Shown here: positions 1-12,871 of the stretch, one piece after another
Numbering within the stretch: the stretch's first letter is position 1
How the letters are laid out: each line of letters opens with the position of its first letter
Source of the DNA: Eutypella sp. D-1
Taxonomy: Eukaryota > Ascomycota > Sordariomycetes > Xylariales > Diatrypaceae
Direction: 5' to 3'
Length of the DNA stretch: 64,000 nt
Assembly (NCBI GenBank): GCA_023313575.1
Contig: JAJTTP010000020.1
Coordinates: 372,001-436,000 of the forward strand
Program-made: the position numbers and the translations under genes
The notes under the pieces: generated by a model
What the model was told of the DNA's origin: nothing
What the model saw: the letters and a program-made list of their open reading frames with translations, nothing else
Databases searched by the model: none

Positions 1-242
1 ATCGCTGCCAAGGTTCCGGTTTACAGTGTCCCTCCGTGTGACACGACCCTCAACAGGTCAAGGTCAGCGATGAAGACTTAGACAAATTGGCAATGATGGA
101 GCTTAATGGCAGGCACATCAAGAGTGCCGTGAAGACAGCCCGTCTGCTGGCTACTTCTCAACAAGAGCCGCTGGGATATTCTCACCTGCGAGTGGTCTTG
201 GAGTTGCGAGAGGCGACTATGAAGACGATGAAGGATAACTGA
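1..242 (+). CDS. AAA-family ATPase, 3' terminal exon (partial, cut by window start)
   Basis: The last exon most likely runs 57-242, after an acceptor at 54-56 (cag), and ends in TGA at 240-242. It encodes about 61 residues. The segment DLDKLAMMELNGRHIKSAVK followed by an Ala/Leu-rich helix matches the small alpha-helical lid of AAA+ ATPases, where E-L/M-N-G-R-x-I-K-N-A-V is strongly conserved. Fungal relatives are large cytosolic AAA proteins (often annotated simply as 'AAA family ATPase') that end soon after this helix, so the stop position fits. Bases 1-56 are probably intron or the tail of the previous exon. The ATPase core (Walker A/B, arginine finger) would lie to the left of the window. 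The exon is short and has no start codon, so it is easily missed. The family call is fairly sure; substrate and role are unknown. Confidence 0.72.
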
Positions 243-1149
243 AGATACCAACGAGAGTTGTTTAGCATCATCATCGTCTACCGTTTCCTTGTGGAGTATG
301 TAGGTTGGGGCTTTGCGTTATGCGATGATGGGACAGCAACTGATTACTATCATGATTTTACGTATTTCTTATGTACTGGATGAACACATGTTGATTTAAT
401 ATAATATTTGGTTTCATGATAGAGCATGTGATCTAGGGCCCCAAACCATCAAATAGGGCGGGACCGCGTAACCGGAGTGACATGTTATAGTATAGGACAT
501 GCTGCGCCTATGTATTAATTAGGAGGGTTATCCAGTAGAAACCCACCAAAGCTTTGCTAATCAGATAGCATTTTCATAGGGCAAGGAACGTGTGGCTCGT
601 TGACGCTTTGGTGATTCCTATGCAGTTGACTAGCCACCCCATAGCGCTGATTTATGCGGTTACAGAAAACGCCAGAGCAAACCGAACCTCATCTCTTGAT
701 CCTCCTCTAGAAGTAAAAGAGTGAGCATCTGCATGCATCTAGCGTCCAATAGGATCGATTGTTGTGCCGCTACTGGCACCGTACCGTTTTGGAATACCTT
801 ATATACCTAGCTATACCTTATCATAGAGTTGATGTTAGGGATATATACTAGTGCTTTACCTTCTTAAGCAATTCTCCCACACTACCAAACTCGAGCACCT
901 CCATTGTCTCATTCCACAACTTGTCAGAAATACGGTGACCAGTGTCCATGTACATTGTCTTTGGCCAACTATAGAAATCCTGTCACGTCTATAGATCTAA
1001 GATAGTATGTGGGAGAATCGTAGATTGGCATAAAGGAGAAAGACGATCTTCTATTTACAGAACGGGGGTGCCCAGGCCCTATATATACCCTGCCGATCCC
1101 CGGAGATACGGCTCACGTGATCGCCTATGTCCGATTTCCCGTTTTATAA
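243..1149. other. Intergenic spacer, no gene seen
   Basis: This is the 3' flank of the AAA gene, ending near the decayed end of the SDR pseudogene. It is moderately AT-rich, with stops in all frames and no recognisable domain fragments. Confidence 0.6.
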
Positions 1150-1883
1150 TACCCCTATTCTAAGTGAGGCTCAACAGGCCGTGATAAATCCACAATCAGT
1201 TTAAGACAAACATCACAACCAGTAACTTCGACTTCACCTACTGACCAAACCCATCAAGCGCCTCCGGCCGATCAAGCAAATCGAGGAGTCTGCCGCTGCT
1301 TTCACCAGGACCATCACCCAGGTTGACTCCAAGGCAGGTCTCGGAGTTGACGATGGACAGACGGCCCGGCCCAGGCGACGAAGCGGCGGGTTTCAACTTG
1401 GGTAGAAGGATGAGGGCCAACAGCGCAGTGGCGAGGTAATTGGCCTGGATCGTGTTGGCTACTTACTAACTACCCTCCCCGACACGCTCGGACTCGAGCT
1501 TGCTGAGCCCCTCGTAGAGCAGGGCGACGTGGAGACAGCCGACATCCAGCTCGCGCCCACACCGCACCGCGAAGACCCGCACCGAGTTGGAACGACTCCA
1601 TGTCGCAGCTCACAGACCTCGATCCGCACGCCGGGAAACTCGGCCCGCCGTTGCCGCCTCGCCCTTCCCCACGGACCTTACGGGCGATGATGACGGGGTG
1701 CCAGGAAGTGGCAGACGCCCTCTAGACCGAGACCGGTGTCGGATCCCGTTACTAATACTCCCTGACTTCTCGGTTGAGCTCGATGCTTGCTGGGATCGGG
1801 GGAACCCTGGTGAACAACTGCTTCTAGACGTTATGGGCGAAGGTAGCATGGAATGAGGCTTACTTTTCCAACTCGGTAGACAT
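1150..1883 (-). pseudogene. Short-chain dehydrogenase/reductase (SDR) pseudogene
   Basis: Fragments of one SDR appear in order on the minus strand but in shifting frames. They are: a start-like MSTELEK at 1883; then FAHNV and KQLFTRVPPIPAS; the cofactor loop GVLVTGSDTGLGLEG (TGxxxGxG, about 1763-1720); RSVGKGEAA; AEFPGVRIEV; DMESF; SVRVFAVRCGRELDV; HVALLYEGLSKLE; two stops; then NTIQANYLATALLALILLPK (the NYL helix), LSIVNSE (catalytic Ser region) and DGFGQ. The next codon is TAG at 1238-1240, followed by VKSK, so the YxxxK motif has lost its Tyr codon while keeping the Lys. An intact relative would be about 320-340 residues, resembling retinol-dehydrogenase-like fungal SDRs. At least three frameshifts and several stops show the gene is dead. 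The decay is not the uniform C-to-T pattern expected of heavy repeat-induced point mutation. The family call is sure; the former substrate is unknown. Confidence 0.85.
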
Positions 1884-3093
1884 AGTAGAAGTGATTTGAT
1901 TGGTACGGAGCCGAGTAGGTGGTGTCCTCCAGTGATTACTATGATAGAGGGTGAGACTGGCTTACAAGGAAAAGGATATCTCAAGTAGCTTTACCGTTTC
2001 CTAGAGGGTGGCTATACTGGGGCATAGGTATTGAATATGTATAGATCAACGTGTCGAGGATGAGTTGTACCTTCAAAGATCTCGAGACCGGAAAGCTTAC
2101 ATGCCATGATCAGGTAATAAAGTAAGATAATTAACAATTCAACCTCGAGACATTTCCCAAAAACATCATGCGTAAGCCAATCAACATACGTTAAAAATAC
2201 GACTCCGATATCTCATGCCAGGTTGATTTCCAGCCCCTTCCCAGTTTGCACCGAGATGGGCTTTAAACGTAGAAGAGAGCAGAGGCAGATATACCCCGGG
2301 ACTGGGTTCCAGAAGAAAGAAAGCTGCTGTAGCGTCCGCTAAGAAAAGCCCTTAGAGCCAGCCATACTGCCCGGCGTCGTATACGGGAACTTCGGTGGGT
2401 CGACGGTGTTGCTCCTCCAATACTCGGGCCAGACCGGACCGAGAGGAGGTCTGGGGTCTAAGGTCAAGGTCAAGGGGTAATGTGAGTCCTGGCTTCCTTC
2501 GTGCAGGCGTCCCCGGGGAGATGGGGAACTGTTGACCCCCTTTTTCTTCTTCCTTTTTTTAGGGGGCGTCTTATGGCAGAGTAAGTTGGTAGGTACGTAT
2601 GTTTCCTTAGTAATAAGTAAAAGCGAAAGTACAAAAAAGTAAATAAGAGCAGGTAAGAAAAGGACCAAGTAAAGACAAAAAAAAAAAAAAAAAAAGCAAG
2701 GGCGAAAAGCGAAAGCAAAAGAAAAGAAAAGAAAAGAAAACGCTATATCGTTCGCACCTCCTATGCCCAATACACCCTTACCCTACCCACCCAGCCAGTG
2801 GGGACCACGATCAACCACAGTCACAATTCATGCTTCTCATCTCATCTTACGTACGTATACGTATACGAAGAAGGGCGAGAAAAAAGAATGCAAATGGAAT
2901 GAAGAAAAAAGTTAGAATTATAGGGCATTATCTCTTTTCCTCTTCTTCTTCCACTTCCTCTTTCACTCCCCTTGCCTACGTGTCTCCGCTCACATATCTC
3001 TCCTCTTCTCTTCTCTTCCCCTCATCCCCTCATCTCCTTCGCTATCTTCATCTGCCATCACAAAATCACCGACCCACTCCCATCTCATCCTCA
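1884..3093. other. Spacer and 3' flank of the kelch gene; low-complexity runs
   Basis: No gene is seen. A 19-base poly(A) run lies at 2677-2695, followed by an AAAAG pentamer array at about 2717-2740. Long pyrimidine tracts (about 2935-3060) sit just downstream of the kelch stop codon and probably belong to its 3' UTR. Confidence 0.6.
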
Positions 3094-6000
3094 TCATGGG
3101 CCAGTCGTACCCTTAGGTTCCGTGCGTTTCCCATTGCCATTGCCATTCCCACTCCCCCCATTCCCACTACCACCCCCTTCCACCGCCTCAGCAGCCTCCT
3201 CAGAATCAAGTCTCTTGCGCCAATCGGCAAGGCTAGCGCTCAGGCCCAGCCCGATGGCGTCACTGTCGTCTTTCCTTCCGCCGATACTACTCCCGAGACC
3301 AGCCGTGGGCGGGCCGTCGAACTCGAAGGTGTTCGAGAGTCGGTAGTTCTTGTTCGTCGCTTCCCAGTGGGACCGCAGCATGTCGAGTTCGTTGGCGAGA
3401 TTATCCAGCGCGGCGCTGTTGCGGGCGCCTCCTGCCCCCGCTCCTGCTCCTGCTCCCCCTGCTCCTGTCCCGGAGAGCCCGCCGTACAAGCTCCCAGCCT
3501 CCGAGCTTTCTTCGCGCGTATGTCCCAGGCCGCCGTTGCCACTTCCTCCGTTCGCGTTACCGCCGCCGCCGCCGCCACTACTGCTGGTCGGCGGGCCATT
3601 ATGCGGGGTGCCGTGGGGGTCGGACGAGATGCGGCTCTGGCGGCGGTAATTGTCGACGGAGTTCTCGACCTGGTCGAGCAGGAGACTGACTTTCTGCTCG
3701 GCGTCCTGGGCGCGCTTCTCGAGGAGCGCGTTCTCGTGCTGCATATCGTCGAGGTCGCGCTCGCGCGCCGCGAGGCGCTGGGCCGCTTCGCTGCCCTGCT
3801 GCGCGGCGTCGTCGCGCTCCTGCCTCGCGGCGTCGAGCTCGCGACGCACCTCGGCGAGCTGGCGGTTGAGCTGGCCCGAGGTCGTCTGGACCTGCTCTTC
3901 GAGGGTCTCGATGCGGCGCAGCAGGGCCTCGCGCTCGGAGTGCCACTCGGCGGCGGCGGCGTTGGCTTCGTCGCCGCCCTGGCTGCGCTCCTCCAGTTCG
4001 AGGTTCTCGGTCTTGAGGCGGGCGTTATCCGCCTTGTACTTGGCGAGCTCCTCCTTCATCTTCTTCAGCATCTTCTCCGTGCCCTTGACGTAGTGCACCG
4101 CGGACTGGTAGTCGTTCTCGAGCTGCGAGATCCGGTCGCGGAACGCCGTCTCGGACTCCTGCGCCTGCGCCGCGAATGTCTGCTTCGTTTCCTCGTGCGC
4201 GGCGATCGCCTGCGCGAGTTGACGCTCGAGGTCCTTGGACGGGCCGGGGTCGGGTGAATTATTCCTCGAACCTAGACCACGCACGCGGGCAAGGCTAGTT
4301 GGGCTGATGCCCCGCTCACTCAGGATGTCCTTCAGTGTGTTATGTTGCACCGTCACAGCATTGGTCTCGAGTTGTTGACTGGCGAGCTGTGATTTGAGGT
4401 CGGAGTTCATCGCCTGTAATGACTGGATGTCCTTCAGCGTAGACTGGAGCTGCCGCCGGATAGTGACACCTTCCCTGCTGGATTGCTCCTGGTAGGCTTC
4501 CAAGCCAGCGATGCGCTCCTCGGCGCTCCGTAACTGGTCCGAGGCGGCATCGGCTTCCTGCTGGTACTTTCGGACGAGCCCATTTGCCGTCTTGATCTGT
4601 TCCTCGAGCGTTGCGATGCGTTCCGCGTCGGCGTTGTTTGAATTCGTACTATCCCTGGCGATGTTGCCTAGGCCGGAGAGGATGGCCTGGCGGTGGCTGT
4701 TGGCCTCTGCTTCATGCCGCTCGGCAAGTTCTTCGGCATCCCGCAGCTGTTGCCTCAGGTTAATTAGTTCCGCACCCTGCGCGTCGAGTTCAACCTTGGC
4801 CTTTTGGTAATTTGATTCCGCGTCTTCGCGTCGTGTGCGCTCCTCGTTTAGTTTCCGCTCCAGGTGATTCCGCAGGTCCGCAGACGCACTGATAGCGTCG
4901 CGCAGCGACGCCAGAGACTGGTCGTGCTCTTCGCGACCCTCCATCGCCTCCTTCACCTTGGATTCTAGACTATCCTTTTCCACGCGCAGGAGCTGTAAAG
5001 TAGCTTGGGCCTCGGAATTGGCCACCGATTGTTCCCGTGCTTCTCGCTGGGCCATATGTAATTGGGCTCGGAGGCTATCCAGTTCAGCCGATTTTTGCTG
5101 CTTGTAGCCCTCCAAGTCCGCCATCCGCTTTTGCGCAGCATTCGAAGTCTCGTCTGCTAGTTGCCGTGCGCGCCGTTCCGCCTCCAGTTCTGAGTTTATG
5201 CGGGCCAGGCTGGTTTGGAGGTCCTTTTGTAGAGTCAGAGCTGACGCGAGTTTGCGACCCAAGTCGTTGGACCGGTCGCCATCGGGATCCTCGTCCTTAT
5301 CCAATTGCGGGGTGCTTGCAGCGCTTCCCGTGTGGGCGGCCATCTTGGCTTTCGCGTACACAGCTTCTCGCACAGCAGCGTCTCTTTGCTTCTCCGCCTC
5401 TGCTATTTGCTTGGCGGCTATCACGGCCTGCTTGTCAACGGAGCTCTGAACATTCGCTAGCTCCTGTCTCATCGCTAGAAGTGCCTCAATCAGGGGCTTG
5501 TCCTCGTCGTCGAATGTCTCCGTACTCCGACCTTCGAGCGCGGGACCGAGCGACGCGCTCGATATATATCCAGATTTCCGCGCAAGCTCAAGCTCTGACG
5601 CATACCAGGCATTTCGATTCCGGGCAGCATCGAGTTCCTTCAAAAGAGTAACGGTTTGAGAATTCCGATTAGACCCTCGCCGAGACAAGGGATTGCTCGC
5701 TTGCCGGGTAGGTGGGGGTGGGGATGATGGCCGGTTGATCACGTTCTTAAGCCCAGACTCGGCGGTACTATCGATCGAGCCCTGACCCCGGACGGGACGA
5801 TGAGGCCGGGACTTGGATACCTCTACGCTATCACCCTCAGGCTTGGAGGCGGCGCGTGGTCCTTGTTGATTTGGTGTCCGCCGTCCGTTCGCAGACGCCA
5901 GACCATCTTTTGTAGGATCGCGCGGTGTCGGCGACTGGCTTTGACCATTGAGACTCGGCGAGCGGGACCTGGTTGCTTCTCTTTCTATTCGGTCGATCGA

Positions 6001-7981
6001 CGCGTTCCGAGGACGTGCGTTAGCAGCGGTGCTGACACCCGGTTTGGGCAGCTGTCCTTGTGGTGGCGGGCCGGATGGTGTGGAAGTCCCCGCAGCTCTT
6101 GGCAGCTTGGAAATTCCGTTACTAACGGGAGGGTGCGCATGGTTGTCGGTCGCTGGATACCCCTTGGCCGTACCGCTGGTTGGACTATTTTGACTCTGAC
6201 TGCTCTGGGCTCCCATCAATCTCCTCTGATCTGGAGGGATGGACCCATCTCGTGATGACGGCGGTCGGTTACCAGGCGGTATCTCGTTACTTGGCCGCCT
6301 GCCCTGCTGTATCTTCTGGCCGCCCGTCTGGACCTGGGAATCGTTCGGAGGATATCGAATCTTAGTCGTGTCGAGAACGTATACGATTGACAGATCATTG
6401 ACCTGGCTGGTGGCGGAACTGGGCTCTCCTCCCACAACCACGACGGATTGGCCTACAGCTGTCATACTGTGGCCCGAGCGGGGTGAAGGGGATGGGCCCA
6501 TGTTTTGAAAGGTATACCAGCGCCGGGAGCCTATGCGAAAAGCAGCCAGGTCTCCTAGATCCGCCCCTTCTTCCGTGCGGCCACCAAAGATGTACATCAC
6601 ATCCCCTACCAAGGAAGCGGCGTGCCCTTCTCGAGGGACAGGTATATAACCAATGCAGTCCAATTGGGTCCATTGGTTTGTGGCCGGATCATAACACCAT
6701 ACGTCGTTGAACCATTGGAAGCCGTTGGTGCCTCCGAAACTAGAAGGAATAAGTATAGGTAGCATGGACTCCGAAGGGACGAGCCAACCACTCACAGATA
6801 TAACTTGTCGTTGTAAGTGACGACGGAATGATTGGTTCTAGCCGGGGGTACGCTCAAGGCTGCCTGACTGCCAGCCTCGGAGGTGTCGATGAGAAGTTCC
6901 CATTTGTTGTTGGGCATCTGCAATTGGTTCAAATCGAACGCGACGAGGTCGTTCATAAAAAAGCCCTCCACTTGTCCTCCGAAAACGAAAATCTTGGAAC
7001 CGATAATGTTGAGAGAGTGGCCGTAACGACCGGATGGCCGAGGACCGGCGGGTAGAGCTCTGGACCATTGCCTGGTGGCTGTTGCGCAGTGCAGTGTCAG
7101 CAGCCACTCTCGATTTCGCTAACGGAGCGCAGGAGAAGGAGGGGAGGGGGGGGGGAAGGGAAAGAGAAACAACAAGTTGGCTTACAAGTATTCAGGAGAT
7201 ATAGAGTCTCATCTAAAACATCAGTCTCGTCGATCTTGGTGTCTCCTCCATAGACAATGAAAGCATTTCCAACAAGAAGAGAAGCGTGTCCAACGCGCGG
7301 ACCAGGCCCTTCAGCGGTAGTAGCTAAAGGATAGCATGTCATATTTCCTCCAGCCTCGATCATCCATAAATCGCCCTTGACGGTTGAACTGTTGATCAAG
7401 CCGCCCATGACATATATATCGCCCTCCTTCGACGACACGGCGTTGACGGCAGCTCCATATCTAGGAAAGGGACTCGGTATGGACGAGGCAAAGGCCAATC
7501 TTCGTTGCGACCACGGGTATAGAGAGGCATTGGGGTTCTGAGCTGGCGGCTGCTGCTGCTGCTGCTGCTGCTGGTTGCGAAGCTTCGAGAAGGGAAAAGA
7601 GGAAAAAAAGAAAAAAGATGTTAGTCAAACGGGGAACAGATAAGTCCGATTACAATAATCAAAGTTTTCAACTCAACTCACGGGTAAGTCGCTTGCCTGT
7701 TGTGATTGGGATTGCGGCGCGGAGGCTTGGGGGTATGGTTGGCCTGCTGGGGAGGACTGTGACTGGTCCTGTTGTTGTTGTTGCGCGCGACGAGCATTGT
7801 ATTTCTCTACATCCGGGCTCGAAGCGTTTGCATCATCTAAGGATCCTATACTTCCGGTGGGAGTCGAACGCGTTCCGCCGGTCTTTTCCTCTCTGGCAAC
7901 TCGACCTGCAGGGCCAGAAGGGGTACCATCCCGGGGCTGAGCGTGCCTATCCTTGTTCTTGGATTTGAAAAGGAAGGCCAT
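3094..7981 (-). CDS. tea1: Kelch-repeat / coiled-coil cell-end polarity protein (Tea1/KelA type)
   Basis: Four exons join in phase: 7981-7682, 7582-7186, 7078-6796 and 6739-3094 (donors GTGAGT, GTAAGC and GTGAGT), giving about 1541 residues. Residues 1-110 are polar and Gln-rich. About 115-440 hold six kelch blades with the usual PR-G/H, YVMGG, IVYGG, FVFGG, LYLFGG and YIFGG strands. About 440-640 are Ser/Pro-rich and disordered. About 650-1380 are long heptad coiled coils (Glu/Gln/Arg-rich), and the tail is Gly/Asn-rich. This order and size match Tea1/TeaA/KelA proteins, which ride microtubule plus ends to the hyphal tip and mark the polarity site with formins and the Tea4 partner. The start at 7981 (MAFLFKSKNKD) is the only one that opens the N-terminal exon. 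The gene is transcribed away from KOG1 across an 8.4 kb spacer. An alternative is a related Ral2-like kelch protein. The kelch/coiled-coil architecture is sure and the symbol is probable. Confidence 0.88.
7530..7582 (-). repeat. CAG-type trinucleotide repeat coding polyGln in the kelch protein
   Basis: A (CTG)n run on the plus strand at the start of kelch exon 2 encodes a pure Gln stretch of about eight residues directly after the exon junction. A second shorter Gln run lies near the end of exon 1. Such repeats are prone to length change. Confidence 0.8.
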
Positions 7982-9207
7982 GGCGAATGCGAGCAGCCAG
8001 GCTCCCTCGGGGAATCCCTCAAGGAATCTTGGATGATACGCAAACGGAGAGGTGTGGGTTTCCTTTTCGAGGCGGAGACGGGTAGGGGTTCGTTACGGAT
8101 ATATTTCGATCGGTCACCACGTAACGTAATTGGGATGGCGGGATGGCAAGATGCGGGATGCGGGATCAAGGGCTATGAAGCGAACAGCATGGAAACACCT
8201 TGACTGTAATAAAGAGAGGAGGCTCGCACGAATGGCGTAAATCGATTATTGGCAAGGCCAGGACAGGCAACATGAATAATGAATATGAAAAGTTTCGATT
8301 CGATTCGTTCGTTCGTTTATCTTCGATTATCTTAGAGATGTGTATGTATTGCGTTCGTATGCAATTCGATCGGGGAAGGTTGGATGGGATCTGTTTCCTC
8401 TACAGTTATGCTAATGTTATTTTTATGATCCAGGAAGAGCCGATGAGATGAGATCCTCTTCTTCTTCTTCTTCGTCTTCTTCACTTTTGCGCGACCTGTC
8501 TAGGTCTCGTTCGCTGTTTTTTTCTTCTTTCCTCCCGGGATGATGGACTTGATCGGACTTGAAGTAGATGCGCAATAAAAAAAGGGCGATCACCGCGTCG
8601 CAATCGAAGTATGATGAGGAATTACAACTCGAGTCGACTCGAAGCAGCGCTGGGCCCAGTTACATGCATGCAGATGGGAAAAGATTCGAGATTCGAGATT
8701 CAGGAGGAGATGTTCATCAAAAAGATGGGTAGCATGGAAAAGTAAGGAAGTGGCGCGAGGCCGAGGAGACAGAGGGGAGGAGAGTCTCCAGAGAGGTTGG
8801 GGAGGATGAACAGTGCGAAAAAAAAGATAAAAATAAAAAATAGTTTACTTAGAATAAAAAAAAAAAAAAGGTTGCTGCTGCTGTACCGGACTGGACAATT
8901 CGGGATAATAAGAGGGGACAAGAAGAACAAGAAACAAGAGAGACAGGGACAGGGAACAGCTTTAATTATCGTGTGTTTGTGATTTCGTTTTGTTTCTTTA
9001 CATTCGGGGTCGGTCGTTATATTGTGTTTTAAAATAGAGAAAGTAAAGAGAGAGAAAAAAAAAGTTAGGTATGTGATAACGTCGTGACAAAAATCTCAGG
9101 GAGGAAAAAAAAGGGAGTTATAGAATAGAATCCATAAAAAGGTCGTAAATGTCGGGTAGTATGTAAGTATTGGAAAGTAATTATCGATGTACACAGTTTC
9201 GACGTTT

Positions 9208-9309
9208 CCTGCTGCTACTGCTGCTGCTGCTGCTACTGCGGCTTCTAACTGCGGCCCGAGCTGCTTCTACTGTTGCGGATGCTGCTACTGCTGCTGCTGC
9301 TGCTGCCGT
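9208..9309. repeat. Imperfect CTG/GCT trinucleotide array
   Basis: About 100 bases of (CTG/GCT)n with single-base interruptions (ACTG, GGAT). Short ORFs crossing it are pure repeat translations and were not called as genes. Confidence 0.85.
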
Positions 9310-11448
9310 TGCACTTTTTGCCGCCTTTCTGATGGGATTGAACCTTATGGGCTGATGGCGTTGGCTTGGGCGTTGGGCAGTGTGGATGGGGGGGATGGTG
9401 GTGGTGGTGGTTGGTTGTTGGTGATGGAGATGGCCGCAACTTCAGGAAATTGTTACTGCTATATCGGGAACGAATGCCAGATAATGAATATCTACCTACC
9501 TAGGGTAGGTACTTCTCATAATTACTTCAGGTAGTTCTTGGGGTGTTCCGGGACGAAAATTACGCTGGATTATTCCAACTAAGGTACCTCCTAAGTTACC
9601 AAGTTGGTACGTAGGAAGCACTGGTGGTTTATTCTAATTTAGGGACCCTGATACCCCGGCTGTGTTTAGGTCGGGTCCACCGGTACTTGACCAGAACGAG
9701 AGGTACTGCCTGATTTTAGATGTACCTATTCGTATTACAGTACCTTACCTGGCTGTTAGTGGAGGTACATACATACCTCCTCCCCTTATAAGCAAGCACA
9801 CACAAAACCCGGGTTTGATATCGGCCCTATGGATCCAGCCTCATCCAGCAAAAAAAAGGGGGGATTAAAAACAATGGTCAAGAAGAGATAGTTGTAATGT
9901 TTCTACATATATAAAAAGGAAGAAACGACACCAGCCTCGGTGGCGGGATGGAGATGTGCATTATTGCGTTACAAGGTTACAAGAGTGAAATGGATCGTTG
10001 CAGGAACAGTGACGAGGTTGGGGGGAATCGAGGGATTGAGCCGGGAAGGATTGTTAAGGTACTAAGAAAAATAAGTGAAGACAGCCCTGCTGCTTGCCCT
10101 GTACATAGTAAGTCAGTAAGTGGAAGTGGAAGTGGAAAATGGAAATAGGGACAAAAATTTCCCAAAATGCTACAACGTATTTACCTACTTACTACTACCT
10201 AGTCTGACTTAGTCTACGTGATATCCCCTACTCTTTAAAGATCAGATAGGGACTGGTTTGGTTGGGTTTGGAGTTTGGAGGAAGATGTTCAACGTAATAT
10301 TCAAAACCTCGTCGTATGGTCCTCCCCCGACACGCACATCAGTCACAGTCACGTACATCTAACCAACTATGTATGTACATGAAGTACATCACAAGACCCG
10401 CAAGTACAACACCCACATGGCATTGTGGAGGCGGCCCAGGCACGTAACGTTTACTATAGTACTTCTGCTTCTATAAGGCACGCCTTTAATATACTGGAAG
10501 TATCTGTAACTACATATACATAGCGAAGCCTACTGCATATTTTCTTTAGCTTCTTAAGTACACCTGGATCTTTTTGATTCATATGTTTGAATTTGCTTAT
10601 CCTTCTTCCCTTGGTCTATAGTAATGTCTATAGCATTATATATCGCTGCTTAAAGAGACTACCTACCCAAGTCCTCCAAATCCCAGCCAAATGCCCATCC
10701 GCTCCATCAAGCTAGGGTATTTCCTATTCAGGCTAGTCACAGAACGGCTGAAAGGGACGAGAGATCTCTGATTGGACTCCCTGAACCTTTCAACAGTACT
10801 TACTCAATCAAGTACTACACTTACTTCCCTGCCAATCCCCTAATGGACTAAACCTGACGTTGCCCCAAATTAAGGAAGGAAAACACATGCGTACTTCGTA
10901 GTCGGGTGTGTGCCCTGGATGGGGGGGATTAAGGAGTTCGCACTAAACCCGCTCTAAGCACACACACACACAAGAAACTTCGTTACAGATTTACCCGATC
11001 CTGAACCAAGAAATAATAACTCGAGAGATACGTAGGAGGGGGCTTTTACATGTATGTACTTAGGTATGTATGTATGTAGTTACAGTAAGTGACTTAAACT
11101 TGGCATACGAATATAAACCCCCCAAACATCCTTAAAGGATATTGGGAAATACGTACGTACGTACATCTCAAACGTGAATTGGGCACGGCAATGACCGTCA
11201 GGCCAAGGAGCAAAGCTCAAGAGTTGGCTTTAATACTCTCTCTCTCTCTCGCTGCTGGTATGTATCAAGATGATGAAACAAAAAAAAAAAAACAAACAAA
11301 AAAAAAACACCTCTAATCCCCTCTTCCCCTCTTCGTTTTCCAAACGCTCTAAACTGGGCGCACCACACACATTTCTATTTAAGATTCTCTAAACTAGAAT
11401 GCCTAGAGTAGGGGCGGGCTCGCGCGTAGGCGGCAAGCGCAGCGTCGT

Positions 11449-11470
11449 GCCATGCCATGCCATGCCATGC
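11449..11470. repeat. GCCAT pentamer array
   Basis: About four tandem GCCAT units between GTCG and CGAC flanks. Each unit junction contains the palindrome CATG. The reverse-complement array lies at 12872-12896. Confidence 0.9.
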
Positions 11471-12871
11471 GACACCCATCTATCATCTCCGTATAACAAC
11501 ATATCGAACTACTGGTTATATCTACACACTTAACATAGTAGAGTAGACTATATCGAGCCTTTTAACACTGTGATACCTACATACACATTAGCCTCGTTCT
11601 TGCTCGTGTAAGCAAACCACGATCTTTCTTTTATAGGGGATATCTACTTCGTACGAAGCAGAGGTATTTATACCATTCTGCCCAGGCAGCTAGTCGCCTA
11701 CCTAAGGAGAGTAGTTAACCTACTAGGTAGCCACGCGATATATCTCGGTAGTTAGATGATGCGCCATCCGCTGCTTTGCGGGACCCGGACTACTATCAAG
11801 GAAGTGAAAGGAAGGGGAGGGAGGCCCCGTAGGTCGGTCGCATGAGACCTATCCCATGTACCAGGCGTGGAAAGATGGCCATCTCATATGTACGCCCCCT
11901 CCCGGGCGGCCTGCATGGAAGCAGTCTAGAAAGAAAAGAAGAACCAAAAAAAAAAATAATTGTTAATAACAATCACATGTGTATGCCTGGGCGAAATCGT
12001 GCATTAATACAAAATTACGTACACATACTCGATATCGCTTTAATTCCCGGCGCATCGGCGGCCCCCCTCCCCCCTTATTTTCTTCTTCTTCTTTCTTAAA
12101 TCTACTCTAAGTACTCACCCCTTAAAGTTCTTTAGCAAATAACCAGCTAATAACATGTGCATTAGCGGCGGCATCGGCTGCTCGTCTAGTTTTTTTTGGT
12201 TTTTTTAGGGGTTTTGGTTTTGGTTTTTTAAAGCTGTATGTAATACTCCGAGCCGCTGACATCAAGAACACCCACCCACTCCTTAAACTCCGAACCCCTA
12301 ATTATCAAGGACCGGCCGGCTTTTTGGGCCGCCGACGTCATCGCCTTCGGAGGAACCTTTACGCGGGAGATATGGTCGCTTTAAGTAGGTAGGTAGGTAG
12401 GTAGGATACGCGCCGTCGCGGATTTGGTTTCTTGAGCAAGCAAGCATCACGTACACAAGCAAGCCAATTAGTTGCAATGCCTTTCAGTGTAGCCATACAA
12501 GAGGTACGAAGGCAATGCAAAAGACCCGATTACGGCTGGTTATGGGCACCTGTGGTTATATCTACTCGAGAGAGAGACCGGTGTCTAACCTAATCTACTT
12601 ACCTAAAAGCTAGTAGCGGCAATAGGGGTTAACGACGCGCCGGTTCGTTCGTCTTTTTCTCAAGGATGTGTACGATGTATGTAGTTCTGCACCGAACCCC
12701 TGAGCCAAACTCGAATCGAATCCATTAGACCAACCGTCAGCCAGCCCGACAGCCCGGCAAAACCCCCATCACTACCAGTCCTGCCAGCCAACTTACCAGC
12801 GCCAGCCAATTGTCGGGTAGTATCCACACAGCCACACCAAATCCAATCGAACACGCCCCAACTCTTCGTTG

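Noticed and set aside
1150..1883. RIP as the cause of SDR decay
   Set aside because: The lesions include several indels and the sequence is still GC-balanced. A dominant C-to-T / G-to-A pattern is not evident without an intact copy to compare.
2830..4257. 475-codon plus-strand ORF
   Set aside because: It lies antisense to the coiled-coil and Gly-rich part of the kelch gene and reads as Leu/Arg/Val shadow sequence of GC-rich codons.
9170..9534. Leu/Ala- and Cys-rich ORFs
   Set aside because: They are pure translations of the CTG/GCT array in different frames.
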